The notes: generated by a model from the letters alone, not told the origin. A DNA stretch of 64,000 nt from Saprospiraceae bacterium (GCA_020627535.1 JAHDGU010000009.1:144149-208148), one strand, 5' to 3'. Positions 43,925 to 54,459 are shown, counted from the stretch's first letter. Program-made: numbers and translations.

Positions 43925-45328
43925 ATGTCATACGATCTCATCGTTATCGGTTCGGGCCCAGGTGGCTATGTAGCAGCCATCAGAGGATCACAACTCGGAA
44001 TGAAAACTGCGATCATCGAGCGATACAACACGCTTGGTGGTACCTGTCTCAATGTGGGTTGCATCCCGTCCAAGGCACTATTGGATAGTAGTGAACACTT
44101 CTTCAATGCGCGTGAGCACTTCGCTGAGCACGGCATCAAGATCAATGCACCCAAGCTCGACATGCCTGCGATGATCGCTCGCAAGGCGGCAGTCGTGGAT
44201 CAGACGACCAAGGGCATTGACTTCCTGATGAAGAAGAATAAGATCGATGTCTTTCACGGACATGGATCTTTCAAGGATAAGACGACAGTGTCTATCGCCA
44301 AAGAAGATGGAAGCACCGAGGAGATCGTCGGCAAGAACATCATTATTGCCACAGGCTCTAAGCCGATCACTCCGGAGAGCATGGGATATGATAAAAATCG
44401 TGTGATCACTTCGACCGAGGCGCTACAGATCGATAAGTTGCCCAAGAGCATGGTGATCATAGGAGCTGGTGTCATCGGACTAGAGCTCGGATCAGTCTTC
44501 GCACGTCTCGGGACGCAAGTGGAGATCATCGAGTTTCAAGATCGCATCTTGGCCGGCATGGACAAGGATTGTAGCAAAGAGATGATGCGCTCCTTAAAAA
44601 AGATTCGGATCAAATTCCACCTCAAGCACGCAGTGCAGTCTGTCGTCGGTCAGAAGACGCAAGCGAAGATCACAGTGGCCAAGAGAGACAGCGAAGACAG
44701 CTTCGAAATGACGGCTGACTATTGCCTGATTGCCATCGGACGTAGGGCTTACACTGACAATCTAGGACTAGAGAATGTCGGGGTCGCCACGGACGATCGA
44801 GGTCGTATCGAGGTCGACGATCACCTCCGGACCAATGTAGATAATATCTACGCCATCGGCGATGTCATCAAAGGCGCTATGCTCGCACACAAAGCAGAGG
44901 AAGAAGGTGTCCTCGTTGCAGAATACCTCGCAGGCCAGAAGCCGCACATCGATTACAATCTTATTCCAGGTGTCGTGTACACATGGCCAGAGGTGGCCTC
45001 AGTCGGCAAGGCTGAGCACGAGCTCAAGGATGCCGGAGTGCCCTACAAGGTCGGTAAGTTTCCTTACAAGGCTCTTGGCCGTGCCAGAGCATCAGGAGAC
45101 ACAGAAGGCATGGTCAAAGTCCTTGCCCACGCAGACACAGACGAGATTCTTGGTATGCACATCGTAGGTGCGCGCGCAGCGGATATGATCATGGAAGGCG
45201 TAAGTCTTATGGAATTCCGTGCGACAGCAGAGGATATGGTCCGCATGTCACATCCGCATCCGACATATACGGAAGCTGTGAGAGAGGCTGGGCTGGATGC
45301 TACGGGGGGAAGGCCTTTGCATATATAG
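43925..45328 (+). CDS. lpdA: Dihydrolipoyl dehydrogenase
   Basis: The 467-residue E3 flavoprotein reoxidises lipoamide in 2-oxoacid dehydrogenase and glycine-cleavage complexes. It has FAD loop GSGPGG, redox disulfide C41/C46 in GGTCLNVGCIPSK, NAD loop GAGVIGLELGSVF, IGDVIKGAMLAHKAEEEG and catalytic His-Glu in SHPHPTYTEAV. It is complete. Its last 200 or so bases recur, diverged by about 9%, at 46570-46790 beyond the fic gene. Confidence 0.96.
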   Translation: MSYDLIVIGSGPGGYVAAIRGSQLGMKTAIIERYNTLGGTCLNVGCIPSKALLDSSEHFFNAREHFAEHGIKINAPKLDMPAMIARKAAVVDQTTKGIDFLMKKNKIDVFHGHGSFKDKTTVSIAKEDGSTEEIVGKNIIIATGSKPITPESMGYDKNRVITSTEALQIDKLPKSMVIIGAGVIGLELGSVFARLGTQVEIIEFQDRILAGMDKDCSKEMMRSLKKIRIKFHLKHAVQSVVGQKTQAKITVAKRDSEDSFEMTADYCLIAIGRRAYTDNLGLENVGVATDDRGRIEVDDHLRTNVDNIYAIGDVIKGAMLAHKAEEEGVLVAEYLAGQKPHIDYNLIPGVVYTWPEVASVGKAEHELKDAGVPYKVGKFPYKALGRARASGDTEGMVKVLAHADTDEILGMHIVGARAADMIMEGVSLMEFRATAEDMVRMSHPHPTYTEAVREAGLDATGGRPLHI

Positions 45329-45363
45329 GGTGGACACATAGCGTCATGAAGCTAGTTCACACA

Positions 45364-45433
45364 TGTATAGAAAATGCAATTATCTTTACATGACACATTT
45401 GGCGTGTATAGAAACCGCAATTTATGCTTCATG
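45364..45433 (+). repeat. Two direct repeats at the fic start
   Basis: Two 29-base copies at 45364-45392 and 45405-45433 share TGTATAGAAA, then GCAATT, then a terminal CATG. The second copy spans the fic start codon at 45424. This may be a binding site that blocks translation or transcription initiation. Confidence 0.7.
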
Positions 45434-46497
45434 TGAACAAGTGGAAGTTGTGCAATTTGCCACTCAAACAGGATGTGGAGAGCAAGCGTGTGCTGAAGCG
45501 CTTACCTAGAGCTCATGCGGCTCTTGCTGAATTGAAAGGGATAGCCTCGAGCATTCCCAATCAATCAATTTTGATCAACACAATCGCTCTCCAAGAAGCC
45601 AAGGATAGCTCCGAAATAGAGAATATTGTCACCACTCATGATGAGTTGTACAAGTCGGAGTTGGACTTGATCACTTCAATGGAGTCAAAAGAAGTCCAAA
45701 ACTATGTCCGAGGAATCAAGGTCGGCTATGATCTCCTGAAGTCACAAGGATTGCTCACGAACAAGACCATCCTGAGAATTCACGAAGAGATAGAGCAGAA
45801 TAGAGCCGGATTTCGCAAGGTGCCGGGGACAACTCTGAAAAATTCTCGTACCAGTGAAGTTGTGTATACTCCGCCACAAGAATCTAAGGAGATCACTGAT
45901 TACATGGCAAATTTGGAGCTATATATCAACGATGATGGACTCTCAGATCTTGACCCTATCGTGAAGATGGCAATTGTTCACTTTCAGTTTGAGAGCATTC
46001 ATCCGTTTTATGATGGTAATGGGAGGACTGGTCGGATTCTAAATATTTTGTACCTAGTTTACAAGGATTTGTTGGAAATTCCGATTCTCTTTCTGAGCAA
46101 CTATATCACAAGGCAAAAGTCTAGATACTACGAGCTACTGCAAGGTGTACGAAGGACCAATAACTATGAAGAGTGGTTGCTGTATATGATCGATGCAGTC
46201 GATGTGACTTCACGTCAGACCATCGATCAAATCAAGCAAATCAGAGATTTGATGCTTGAAATGAAAGTTGTTCTACGCAGTAAGTACAAATTCTACAGTC
46301 AAGACTTGCTGAACAACTTGTTCAAGTATCCTTACACGAAGATCGAATACCTTGTAAGAGACCTAGGCGTGAGTCGACTGACAGCAGCAAACTACTTAAA
46401 TAAATTGAGCGATGACGGACTCTTGCAGAAGAATAGGCTCGGCAAGTCCAACTATTATGTGAATTACCGTCTGTTCGAGTTATTAAAGAAAAAGTAG
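45424..46497 (+). CDS. Fic-family protein
   Basis: The 357-residue protein has a Fic_N region, the catalytic loop HPFYDGNGRTGR at 193-204 (full HPFxxGNGRxxR consensus) and a C-terminal winged helix (YLVRDLGVSRLTAANYLNKL). The N-terminal helix carries DSSEIEN at 61-67, matching the inhibitory (S/T)xxxE(G/N) motif, so the enzyme is a class II, self-restrained AMP-transferase by family rules. Target unknown. It is absent from the core holB-ricT-lpdA context and bracketed by lpdA 3' copies, which suggests that it was acquired. Confidence 0.9.
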   Translation: MLHVNKWKLCNLPLKQDVESKRVLKRLPRAHAALAELKGIASSIPNQSILINTIALQEAKDSSEIENIVTTHDELYKSELDLITSMESKEVQNYVRGIKVGYDLLKSQGLLTNKTILRIHEEIEQNRAGFRKVPGTTLKNSRTSEVVYTPPQESKEITDYMANLELYINDDGLSDLDPIVKMAIVHFQFESIHPFYDGNGRTGRILNILYLVYKDLLEIPILFLSNYITRQKSRYYELLQGVRRTNNYEEWLLYMIDAVDVTSRQTIDQIKQIRDLMLEMKVVLRSKYKFYSQDLLNNLFKYPYTKIEYLVRDLGVSRLTAANYLNKLSDDGLLQKNRLGKSNYYVNYRLFELLKKK

Positions 46498-46569
46498 GCG
46501 TGAAATAACAAAGGAGCTTAGCCCCCAATTACTCTCACCTTTTTGTTCTCAAAGCAACAGGCGCAAAAG

Positions 46570-46790
46570 GCATTGTCAAGGTGCGGGCTCTTGTGAGCAC
46601 AGACGAGATACTAGGTATGCATATCGTAGGTGCGCGTGCAGCAGATATGATCATGGAAGGCGTGAGTCTGATGGAGTACCATGCGACTGCAGAGGATATG
46701 GTCCGCATGTCACATCCACATCCGACATATACGGAGGCGGTGAGAGAGGCAGGGCTGGATGCTACGGGGGGAAGGTCGCTGCATATATAT
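46570..46790 (+). pseudogene. Duplicate 3' fragment of lpdA
   Basis: From about 46570 the sequence matches the last 200 bases of lpdA (compare 45108-45328). I count about 18 differences over about 192 aligned bases, mostly at third codon positions, and the encoded text (GMHIVGARAADMIMEG, MSHPHPTYTEAVREAG) is nearly unchanged. The reading frame runs past the normal stop to 46820. The pattern fits a fragment of a functional lpd allele from a relative, not a decayed copy. Confidence 0.88.
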
Positions 46791-46949
46791 GGTGGAGGAT
46801 GTTTTGTAAAATTGGTCTAATCTAAACTAGAGCCATAGGGGAGCGAAACAGAATTTCGAGTTATCGGTTCTTAGACGGCTCTTGTATTCATATATTCGAG
46901 CATCTTTCTGATACTTCGAACAAACGGTTGTAAATTATCCGAAATAATT

Positions 46950-47396
46950 CTACTGTCTCGTACAAAACCAGGTTGATTCATATCTCAATTGATTTCCTTC
47001 AAAATCTCTTGTATAGGTTTCTTCGTATGCCTCAAAGGCATTCGGAGACTTGTCAAGTATGCTCAATAACTTATGGACATTTATTTCCACTAAAACGGAT
47101 TCTTCGAGGAAAATTCTCTCTGGGTTAAGAGCAAGTCCCCAGGTACTAGTATCGGGCTCAGGAAAAAAAGGGCTATTTTCAATAAATAGGTCCTCACTTA
47201 TTTCCAGTTGGAATTCTCTGGTGATGACAGTTGTAAAGCTATCGTTTTCGAATATACTAGTTTCTCGAAAGACATCCCAGTCACCTAGATATGATGCAGT
47301 CCTTTCTTGATATAACTCTTCAAGTGTATTTGTTGAGCAAGAAAAGAGAGAAATGACCATCGAGGCATATAAAATTCGGCTTGCTTTCTTAATCAT
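46950..47396 (-). CDS. Small hypothetical lipoprotein
   Basis: The 148-residue protein has a lipoprotein signal (MIKKASRILYASMVISLFSC, Cys at residue 20) and a beta-rich acidic domain. I do not recognise it. It lies 12 bases after the broken adhesin gene and is the last gene of an AT-rich minus-strand block. The block is probably accessory. Confidence 0.7.
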   Translation of the reverse strand: MIKKASRILYASMVISLFSCSTNTLEELYQERTASYLGDWDVFRETSIFENDSFTTVITREFQLEISEDLFIENSPFFPEPDTSTWGLALNPERIFLEESVLVEINVHKLLSILDKSPNAFEAYEETYTRDFEGNQLRYESTWFCTRQ

Positions 47397-47408
47397 ATGG
47401 CATAGAGA

Positions 47409-49799
47409 TTAGAATTTTAAAATTTTAATAGTCGTATTATCTTTTGATCCAAGCTGTATTCGCATAACGTAAATTCCATCCTGCAAGTCAGAAAGATCTA
47501 GTGAATATATCTCTTTCGAAGAGTGTATTATTCCTGTGATATGGGATATTCCATTTAGATCTAGAAGCTCATAGGAATATTTCTTGTTTGTTTTAGGCGA
47601 ATTGCAGTTGTCAAATTTTAACCGAAGTATATTGTAAACGGGATTTTCTAAGACTTGTATTCTACAGGTCAATGCTTGTTCTGGCTCTTTACATTCGTAG
47701 AGTTTCTGAACTATCGCAACATCGAACAATTCACTTGATACTCGGGCACTTAGTTGGCTTAGTCCATCATGTGAAGTGTGTATAGTTTTAAATATATCGT
47801 CAAGCAAAAAAGAATTGTGTCCTTGGATACAGTTCATATCAATTTCGAGAATAGGTTCATTCGAATGGATGTCGAAGACTTCAAACTTATAGGTCGCATC
47901 TACTGGACTTCTCACAAGAACGCTTAGCCTCTTACACCCATCTGTCAGAATAGACATATGTGGAAACCTAGGTTCATAGTCATCAACTCGTGTGAGATCG
48001 ATCTCCGAAATGTCGTATCCTGCGAGTATTTTGTCTTCAGTGTCTTTGGCAAAATTATCCTTTTCAGTTTCATCAAATCGCGTGCAATCATCTCCAATTT
48101 GACCTCGTATTGGTATTCCCTGAGGAATAGCATCAGTACAGCTAAGTTCGATTGGGATTGGTTCTGAAGGGCCTTGTTCCCAAGTCCTCCATGGATTTAC
48201 GGGGTCGGTGCAATTGTCGTATTATTGTATAATCGTTCCATTAGCAATGTCTTGAGCAACAATGAATTGATTGTAGTCGGTCGTTGCATTTACTATGCTA
48301 ATGTCGAGAGTTGGAAAGTAACAAAAATCTACTTCACAATTGATCCATCGGAGTTCGCCTTGATGTACTACTTGTGTAAAAATACATGACCTACAATTGA
48401 TACCATTTATTCTTGTTCCAGGACACTCCCTGTCGAGCAATACGTTGCGCCAAGAAAGCCTACAAAAAAAGTCATCATATGATGGAACTACCTCAGAAAT
48501 TTCTTCATCGATTATTTGTTCAGTTTGAGTGCAAAAAGTTTCAACGAGACTACAACTCAAATCACTGATCTGTTTGTTTTCTATGCCATCATTTTCTACT
48601 AGTTCTTCTCCACAATAGTAATTGCAGCGATCACCTTTTTGAGTTCCTCTTCTGACATATTCTTCATCAACTAAAAAATTCGCTTCAGAATAACAACCAT
48701 TGACATCTGCGATAGTGACATTGTAATAACCAGGCTCGAGATTCCTGAGTGATTCTTCTTGACTTCCGTTGCTCCATCTATATCTGTATGGAGCCTCGCC
48801 TCCTGATACAGTTACTTCAACTCTGCCTACGTCGTAATCAGGACAAGCAACTTGTGTCGAACCTTGGATATCAATATTTCTTTGGCTACAATCTACTAGA
48901 GTGAATGTCTCTTCTGTCATAGAACAGCCATCTTCAATCATGACAGAATATGTGCCCGGATTTAGTCCACTGATATCTTCGCTGGTGGCGCTAAAATTAT
49001 TCGGACCTCTCCATTGGTATACAAAATTTCCAGAACTTGAACCTGACACTGTGATATCAATGGCACCGTCCATAGCAGAGGAATTGGAGACACCCTATAT
49101 CCACCAATCCGATACGTTAACGCCCTCATATGGCTCATTCCCATAGCAAAGAGGGTAGGGGAACTCTTCATCCCCAGGTTCACCACCCGTCGCTTGACAG
49201 CAGCAAATGTCGAAGTCAAATGTGCGGCCACATCCAGCTGTTTTAACATTGAGAGTATATGTGCCTGCACATAGATTTGTTATACTCGTGGAGCTGGACC
49301 TGAAATCATTTGGCCCGGTCCACTCTATGGTGGATGGGCTGGAAGTGTTAACGGTAATTTCAAGAGAGCCATCACAAGATTCCGTGGGGTCACTACCATC
49401 ACCTTGTGGTTCTCGACCTTCACACGTGGAGGAGTTTGTTTGATTGACAAGTTGCACATCTAGGCATGAACAGAGGAAAACATCATGTCTGAGCTCAAGA
49501 ATTCCACAGAGGTCATCTGTGAGCACAGCTCGATAGAATCCGTTTTGGACTTGACAAAGATTGCCCTGTGCGGTTTGATTATTGACAAGTGTAACGGGAT
49601 AACCAGGAAGTGCTTCCCAATTTCCATTGGTCCTTCTTTGCCATTCGAGTTCTACTGGAAAGAAAGCTTCTTCAATGTTGAGGTTTAGGCATCCTGTGTT
49701 GCAATCTAGCTCTATGGTCACGTCTTGTGCAGATAGATAAATCGAGGTCACCAAGAAAAGTGAGAGCAGTAAATATGAATTGTCCAGTCTTGTGCTCAT
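47409..49799 (-). pseudogene. SprB-repeat-type T9SS surface protein with two in-frame stops
   Basis: One frame of 797 codons runs from the ATG at 49799 (signal MSTRLDNSYLLLSLFLVTSIYLSAQ) to 47409. It is interrupted only by TAG at 49095-49097 and TAA at 48222-48224. The parts before, between and after the stops are in the same frame. They carry SprB-like Ig-fold repeats (SPSTIEWTGPNDFRSSS; NFVYQWRGPNNFSATS; APYRYRWSNGSQEESL) and a C-terminal T9SS sorting domain (VLENPVYNILRLKF, LSDLQDGIYVMRI). It is probably an adhesin with recent nonsense mutations; both stops could be CAG or CAA changed by one C-to-T. Readthrough is the alternative. Confidence 0.82.
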
Positions 49800-49802
49800 G
49801 CA

Positions 49803-50327
49803 TCATTGTTTTAAATAATCTGTTCGGGGATTCTGCTTTGCACTGAGTCTAAAGTGAAATGTAGACCCTTCTGTAACATTACGGAGGCCATTCTTGCTAA
49901 GAATAAATGTGTTTGTATGTACTTCTTTCGACTTATGAACGCAGTCGTCAAAGTATTTGAGAATAAAGGATGTAGTACTTTCGAGTTCCACGCTAACAGT
50001 TGTGTATTGACAAAAGCCATCTGAGGGGAAACCTAAGGGACACCCACAGAAATCTTGATACCACTTGCCGTCAATTTGGTATGCGGCACTAACAGCAAAA
50101 TTTTGAGCACCACTTTTATATAAGATGCAGGCGTAGTCATGATCGATTTGAAAGTCAATTACTGTCTCGAGGTATGGTGTACGAAGCTCTAGGTCGGATT
50201 CCAGATGATGTATCGTAATGCTGTCTTTGCTAATATCCAATGAGCTGATTGTGAATGATTTGTTTTGAGCTGTGATATGGTTTATGCTTGAAAGTAGCGC
50301 AAGGACTATGATAGTAATTTTCTTCAT
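49803..50327 (-). CDS. Secreted hypothetical protein
   Basis: From the ATG at 50327 the protein has 174 residues with signal peptide MKKITIIVLALLSSINHITAQ. The mature part is beta-rich, with Cys in LYKSGAQNF-region text and in FCGCPLGFPSDGFCQY. I do not recognise it. It is 17 bases after the transglutaminase-like gene and 3 before the adhesin gene, so it belongs to the same operon. Confidence 0.7.
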   Translation of the reverse strand: MKKITIIVLALLSSINHITAQNKSFTISSLDISKDSITIHHLESDLELRTPYLETVIDFQIDHDYACILYKSGAQNFAVSAAYQIDGKWYQDFCGCPLGFPSDGFCQYTTVSVELESTTSFILKYFDDCVHKSKEVHTNTFILSKNGLRNVTEGSTFHFRLSAKQNPRTDYLKQ

Positions 50328-50344
50328 TGAATAGTTTGTTTTAA

Positions 50345-51746
50345 TCACTGGACACTAAATTGTAACGCGTTAGAGGTGCTGTGGACATAGTAGTACCATT
50401 CATGTTTGAGCTCATGGGTTCGGACGTATACGATAACTCCTTCTGAAGCAAGAAGGCTTGAATCTTTAAATTGCCCTATTCCACGAGCGTGTGAATTAGG
50501 ATATTTAGTACCGTAGGAAGGGTCGTACGTCTTGTTTTTGAAGAATACAACGGCATGATTTGCAAAAATTGATCTTGGATCTTCTATTGAAGGAACACCT
50601 TGTTCGACAATTCCTGATTCACCCTTATCAGATTTTGCAGTCTCATATCCCCTGAGATCAGTTGTGTTTGGTTGGCCATCAGCATCTTCGAGATGAATTA
50701 GTTTTCCTGGAGATACATCCATCCAATTTTTGACTAAAAAGACTTTCTGTCTATTAGGAATCTCAATTGCTAGCGCCTCAGGTTTCTTGTTTTCAATGAT
50801 TCTCACGATGTCGGCCAGTTCTTGATCAGTCCAAATCGAAGAGGCGCCAGCTGAGGGGCCAGAAGGAAATACAGCAACAACTTCGGCTCCTTGTATACCT
50901 TGAACATCCATACAAGCCTTAAGAAAATAGGCCCAAGTGCCACACCGCCCATCACCAACTCTAATCATTTCTAGCAGATCTGCAGGGCATTCTTCTTTAG
51001 GTGGAAGATTTGCATAGTATGTCAAGGCATGATCATCACTTACTCTTTTGGTTCCTTTGAACTGTCCTTGTATATTCTTTCGAAACGCACCGCTGTATAT
51101 TGCAGACATGACCTCTTCGCCATCACCATCAAGACCACCCGCCATGTGACAAGAAATATTGACTACAGTCCACGGAAATGGTATCCTCGCTGGAATTGCT
51201 TCTTGTATTGGACGGTCATGTGTCACATAGAGAACATTTGTTGACACTCCTATAGATTCCCAATCTTCGTTATCTTTAGAAACCTCCCATTCTATTTGAA
51301 ATTCATCGTAGCACTTGATCGTGTTCCTTTCGAACGCCACGCTGGATGCAGTTTGTTGGATATATAGCCCTACCGTTACTGGCTCTAAGTTCTTTAGACT
51401 CGAATCTAATTCGATCTGATCCGATTCCGGCGATCCTTTCTCCTGTACCACGCACGAAAAAGGTTTCTGCACAGTCGGTCGAAATTACCGCAGAAACTTT
51501 GGGGAATGTGCCCGAAACATAAGCAACAGGTTTTTGATCTTCTTGAGTGAAATGTGGTATTCCGATAAGATTTCTGTTGTCATCTTGCATGGGAATGTAC
51601 TCGCTGAATTGTTCTCCACTGTAGCTCACAGCCTCAATGCTGAAGCTGTAGTCAAAATCACCAGATGTGTTCTGCGCTGAGGACTTGTTGCTATGAACAA
51701 GAAGTAAGATTGGAAGGATCAACCATGGACAAATTCTCTGATACAT
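50345..51746 (-). pseudogene. Secreted transglutaminase-like protein with a frameshift
   Basis: The ATG at 51746 gives signal MYQRICPWLILPILLLVHSNKSSAQ and a frame that leaves the protein-like reading near 51475. The rest continues in another frame to 50345, with about 170 bases of overlap between frames. Together they encode about 465 residues. The C-terminal half has a plausible Cys-His-Asp triad of the transglutaminase-like fold: GDGRCGTWAYFLKACMDV, ANHAVVFF and YDPSYG. A one-base insertion near 51475 explains the break; a sequencing error is possible. The bracketing homology lies within one secreted-protein operon. Confidence 0.75.
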
Positions 51747-52062
51747 GATGGGGAATTGAATTGAAAAAGATTGATGACGAGTCAAGAAAACAACGTGGGA
51801 CTCAAGAGGAACTTGATTCATGTAGTAGGGAATTTGAAACCAAAGTATGCTGAAATTTTGATAAAATCAACTTATAGAACAAAAATATTGTGTTAAGTGT
51901 ATTTCAGCGAAGATATTACCGACTTATAAGTTGAGCGAGTTTTAGATTGAATAACGCTTAACTGATTAATATGCGAGTGAAGTATTCTTCGCAAAATGTC
52001 TTTTTCGTTAAACGAAAATCAAGATAATCTATTCTTTGCTGGAAATATGTATGGAAGGTAGT

Positions 52063-53208
52063 CTATAAGTTAAACCTAATTATCACCATCCCCATCACCA
52101 ACAAGCCGCCCAAAAATCCAAAACTCCACACCAAACTCGAAGAATCAGCGATCAATCCAAGACTCAAAGGACCGACAAGAAATCCTAAAAATCCTATCCC
52201 AGAAACAAAAGAAATCGCCACACTAGCGGCCACATCTTTCGTATTCCCAGCAAGTCGATAGATTTCTGGGACGATCACCGACAAGCCGAAGCCCAATATT
52301 CCAAAGCCAATACTACTGAGATAAAGATTGGCACTCATGATCGCTAGGTGACCGAGAATAGCCACAATACTTCCCCCAGTGATCAGGGAAATCGATCCAG
52401 CTCTAGAACTGATCTCATCACCCATAAATCTTCCGATGGTCATGCAGAGAGAGAAGGCCATGAATCCTAATCCCGCACGATTTTCTGCCAGACCGACCAT
52501 GTCGTGCATGAAGATATTGCTCCAGTGCTCGACCGCTCCTTCATTAAACATGACGATAAAAGCGAGTATGGCCAATGCCAATAGCGGCATGATGATCGAG
52601 ACACTAAAACCCATCTCTTTCTTCTCCTCGGGCATTTCATCGATATCAGCATAGTGCGAAGAAATAGCGAGATTAATCAGGATCACCACTCCTGCAATAA
52701 TCGCTACGTGCCAAAGAGGCGAACCGAGCCAAGTCATCAGAATGCTCCCAACCGCCGCTCCGATAAATCCACCAAGACTGAAAAACCCATGCGCTGCTGA
52801 CATAAAATTGACGCCGCTGCTTTGTTCGATATTAGAGACCAGAGCATTCATAGATATATCCGTAAAGGCAGAAAATATCCCGACTATGAGCAAGGATGCA
52901 CAAAGACTGAGATAACTGGGCGCTGCCATCGGTATGATATAGGCTGCACAAAACAGAGCGATTCCTAGTCGTGTAGATTGACCAAGACCAAGCTTCTTAT
53001 TCACCCAGGGCACGAAAGGTATGGCCATCAATAATCCAAGAGCAATACAAAACAGCGCACGGCCCACTTGACCATCTGTGAGATCAAATTTTTCTTTAAC
53101 ATGAGGGAGATAGAGCACCCAAGTCCCAATCATGATATTGAGCGAGGCAAAGACCCATGCGGGTGCGAAATAGCGTGGATTGCTAAGTATGATTTTGAGA
53201 GAGTTCAA
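52063..53208 (-). CDS. MFS transporter
   Basis: The 381-residue protein has 12 membrane segments. It shows the MFS loop-2 pattern weakly (NKKLGLGQSTRLG), a central hydrophilic loop (YADIDEMPEEKKEMG) and glycine-rich helices (SAAHGFFSLGGFIGAAVG). This AAHGFF-type signature resembles the YbjJ/FucP-like sugar or small-molecule exporters and importers; the substrate cannot be read. The start is ATG 53208. The 240-base AT-rich spacer at 51822-52062 holds no gene that I can support. Confidence 0.85.
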   Translation of the reverse strand: MNSLKIILSNPRYFAPAWVFASLNIMIGTWVLYLPHVKEKFDLTDGQVGRALFCIALGLLMAIPFVPWVNKKLGLGQSTRLGIALFCAAYIIPMAAPSYLSLCASLLIVGIFSAFTDISMNALVSNIEQSSGVNFMSAAHGFFSLGGFIGAAVGSILMTWLGSPLWHVAIIAGVVILINLAISSHYADIDEMPEEKKEMGFSVSIIMPLLALAILAFIVMFNEGAVEHWSNIFMHDMVGLAENRAGLGFMAFSLCMTIGRFMGDEISSRAGSISLITGGSIVAILGHLAIMSANLYLSSIGFGILGFGLSVIVPEIYRLAGNTKDVAASVAISFVSGIGFLGFLVGPLSLGLIADSSSLVWSFGFLGGLLVMGMVIIRFNL

Positions 53209-53218
53209 ACCGGACTGC

Positions 53219-54145
53219 TTATTTCATGCCGATAATATATTCTTCGATGGTGATGATATCTTGGGCTTGTACCTCTCGAGTATAGATGCTATATGTTACC
53301 CAGCCACTTGAATGTATCCTGTTGGAAATATATGTTTCATTCGATACAGCCGGAAAGTCTTCGCGCTCAGGGAAATCATCTTCCGATAGCGCTGCCAGTC
53401 CTTTTAAGTACTCGTACGTGGCATCAGTAAGAGTCGTCGTATCTACAGCAGAGTAACTCCGCATGATATAGTTGTACTCTTCTGAGTCAATATCACTCAA
53501 CCAGACCTGAAATTCTGTTTTGAAGGGATCTCCGCCAAGATTATTTCTCAGTTCTTCAATACCTTCGTATCTCTCTCCCAGATCATATTGAGCCCCATGG
53601 AAATTGAGATAGGCGATAATGTCGTGCATCGCATTGCTTTCGAGGAAGCTCGTATCAATCTCATTGGATGAGATAATGGATGATTTGATCTCTTCACCCA
53701 GGGTCAGTCCCTCGTCATTCTGATTTTGAAGAGCTTGGATCGATTGATACATGGCTGTTAGCTCTTGCCACTCTATCAGAGATTCATATGTTCCAAGTTC
53801 GTCCGTACGGATCACCAGACTCACCGAGTCGATATCGGCATACTTGGCTTGTATAAGCGCATCTCCAGTCTTGATATCAAAGTTGCTGTACTTCCATAGG
53901 ACATCATAGCTCGTAGCAGTAGAGTCTATGACTTTGACGGTGATATCATAGGTCACATCATTGGAATAGATAGTGTCACCATTGGTTACTTGATACCTTT
54001 GGTAAGATCCGTAGAAGTCGTAGCTCTCATTGAGATCCCAGTAGGCAATCGTCTTGACTGAGATTTGCGCATGCGCTTGCAAATAGAATACTGACATTGA
54101 GATGAGAAGTATCAATGTCAGTAGATATTGTTTTGTGGGTATCAT
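53219..54145 (-). CDS. Secreted hypothetical protein
   Basis: The ATG at 54145 gives 308 residues and a signal peptide MIPTKQYLLTLILLISMSVF ending before QISVKT; the open frame extends 23 residues upstream without a signal-like benefit. The mature part has a beta-rich N-terminal half and a helical second half (QSIQALQNQNDEGLTLGEEI). I do not recognise it. It stops 11 bases before the MFS start, so the two may be co-transcribed. Confidence 0.7.
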   Translation of the reverse strand: MIPTKQYLLTLILLISMSVFYLQAHAQISVKTIAYWDLNESYDFYGSYQRYQVTNGDTIYSNDVTYDITVKVIDSTATSYDVLWKYSNFDIKTGDALIQAKYADIDSVSLVIRTDELGTYESLIEWQELTAMYQSIQALQNQNDEGLTLGEEIKSSIISSNEIDTSFLESNAMHDIIAYLNFHGAQYDLGERYEGIEELRNNLGGDPFKTEFQVWLSDIDSEEYNYIMRSYSAVDTTTLTDATYEYLKGLAALSEDDFPEREDFPAVSNETYISNRIHSSGWVTYSIYTREVQAQDIITIEEYIIGMK

Positions 54146-54386
54146 AGGAGATATTAATTTATAATGCAAACTACGAAAATCTGGCTGTCTGAAGTGTTTT
54201 TGCATGATGACCAAGTATTTGCCGATAATAATTTGGGTGAAAAGATGCTTTCTGAGGAGATGACTTTCTCCTTGAGAATGAAAGAATATAGTCTACTTCC
54301 TAACAGGACACAGTCTCTCTTTCAAGAGGAGTTGGGGAGTTCAGACCAAGGCCTCTTTGTCGGAGTCTTAGTGCTTAGCATAAAAA

Positions 54387-54423
54387 GGTGCCAAGCGGGA
54401 TCAAAATCTCCATTCTTGGCACC
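54387..54423. terminator. Bidirectional terminator
   Basis: GGTGCCAAG (54387-54395) pairs with CTTGGCACC (54415-54423). A five-A run precedes it, giving T5 on the minus strand after the kelch/MopE gene. ATATTTTTTG follows on the plus strand. Confidence 0.75.
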
Positions 54424-54459
54424 CATATTTTTTGTGCTTCACCAAAAACTAAGCTAGCC

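Noticed and set aside
46581..46820. Separate small gene after fic
   Set aside because: The product is the end of dihydrolipoyl dehydrogenase and lacks any domain start, so it is a fragment.
54164..54457. 97-codon plus-strand frame
   Set aside because: It runs through the bidirectional terminator, has no signal or family pattern, and begins at the divergent gene's promoter area.
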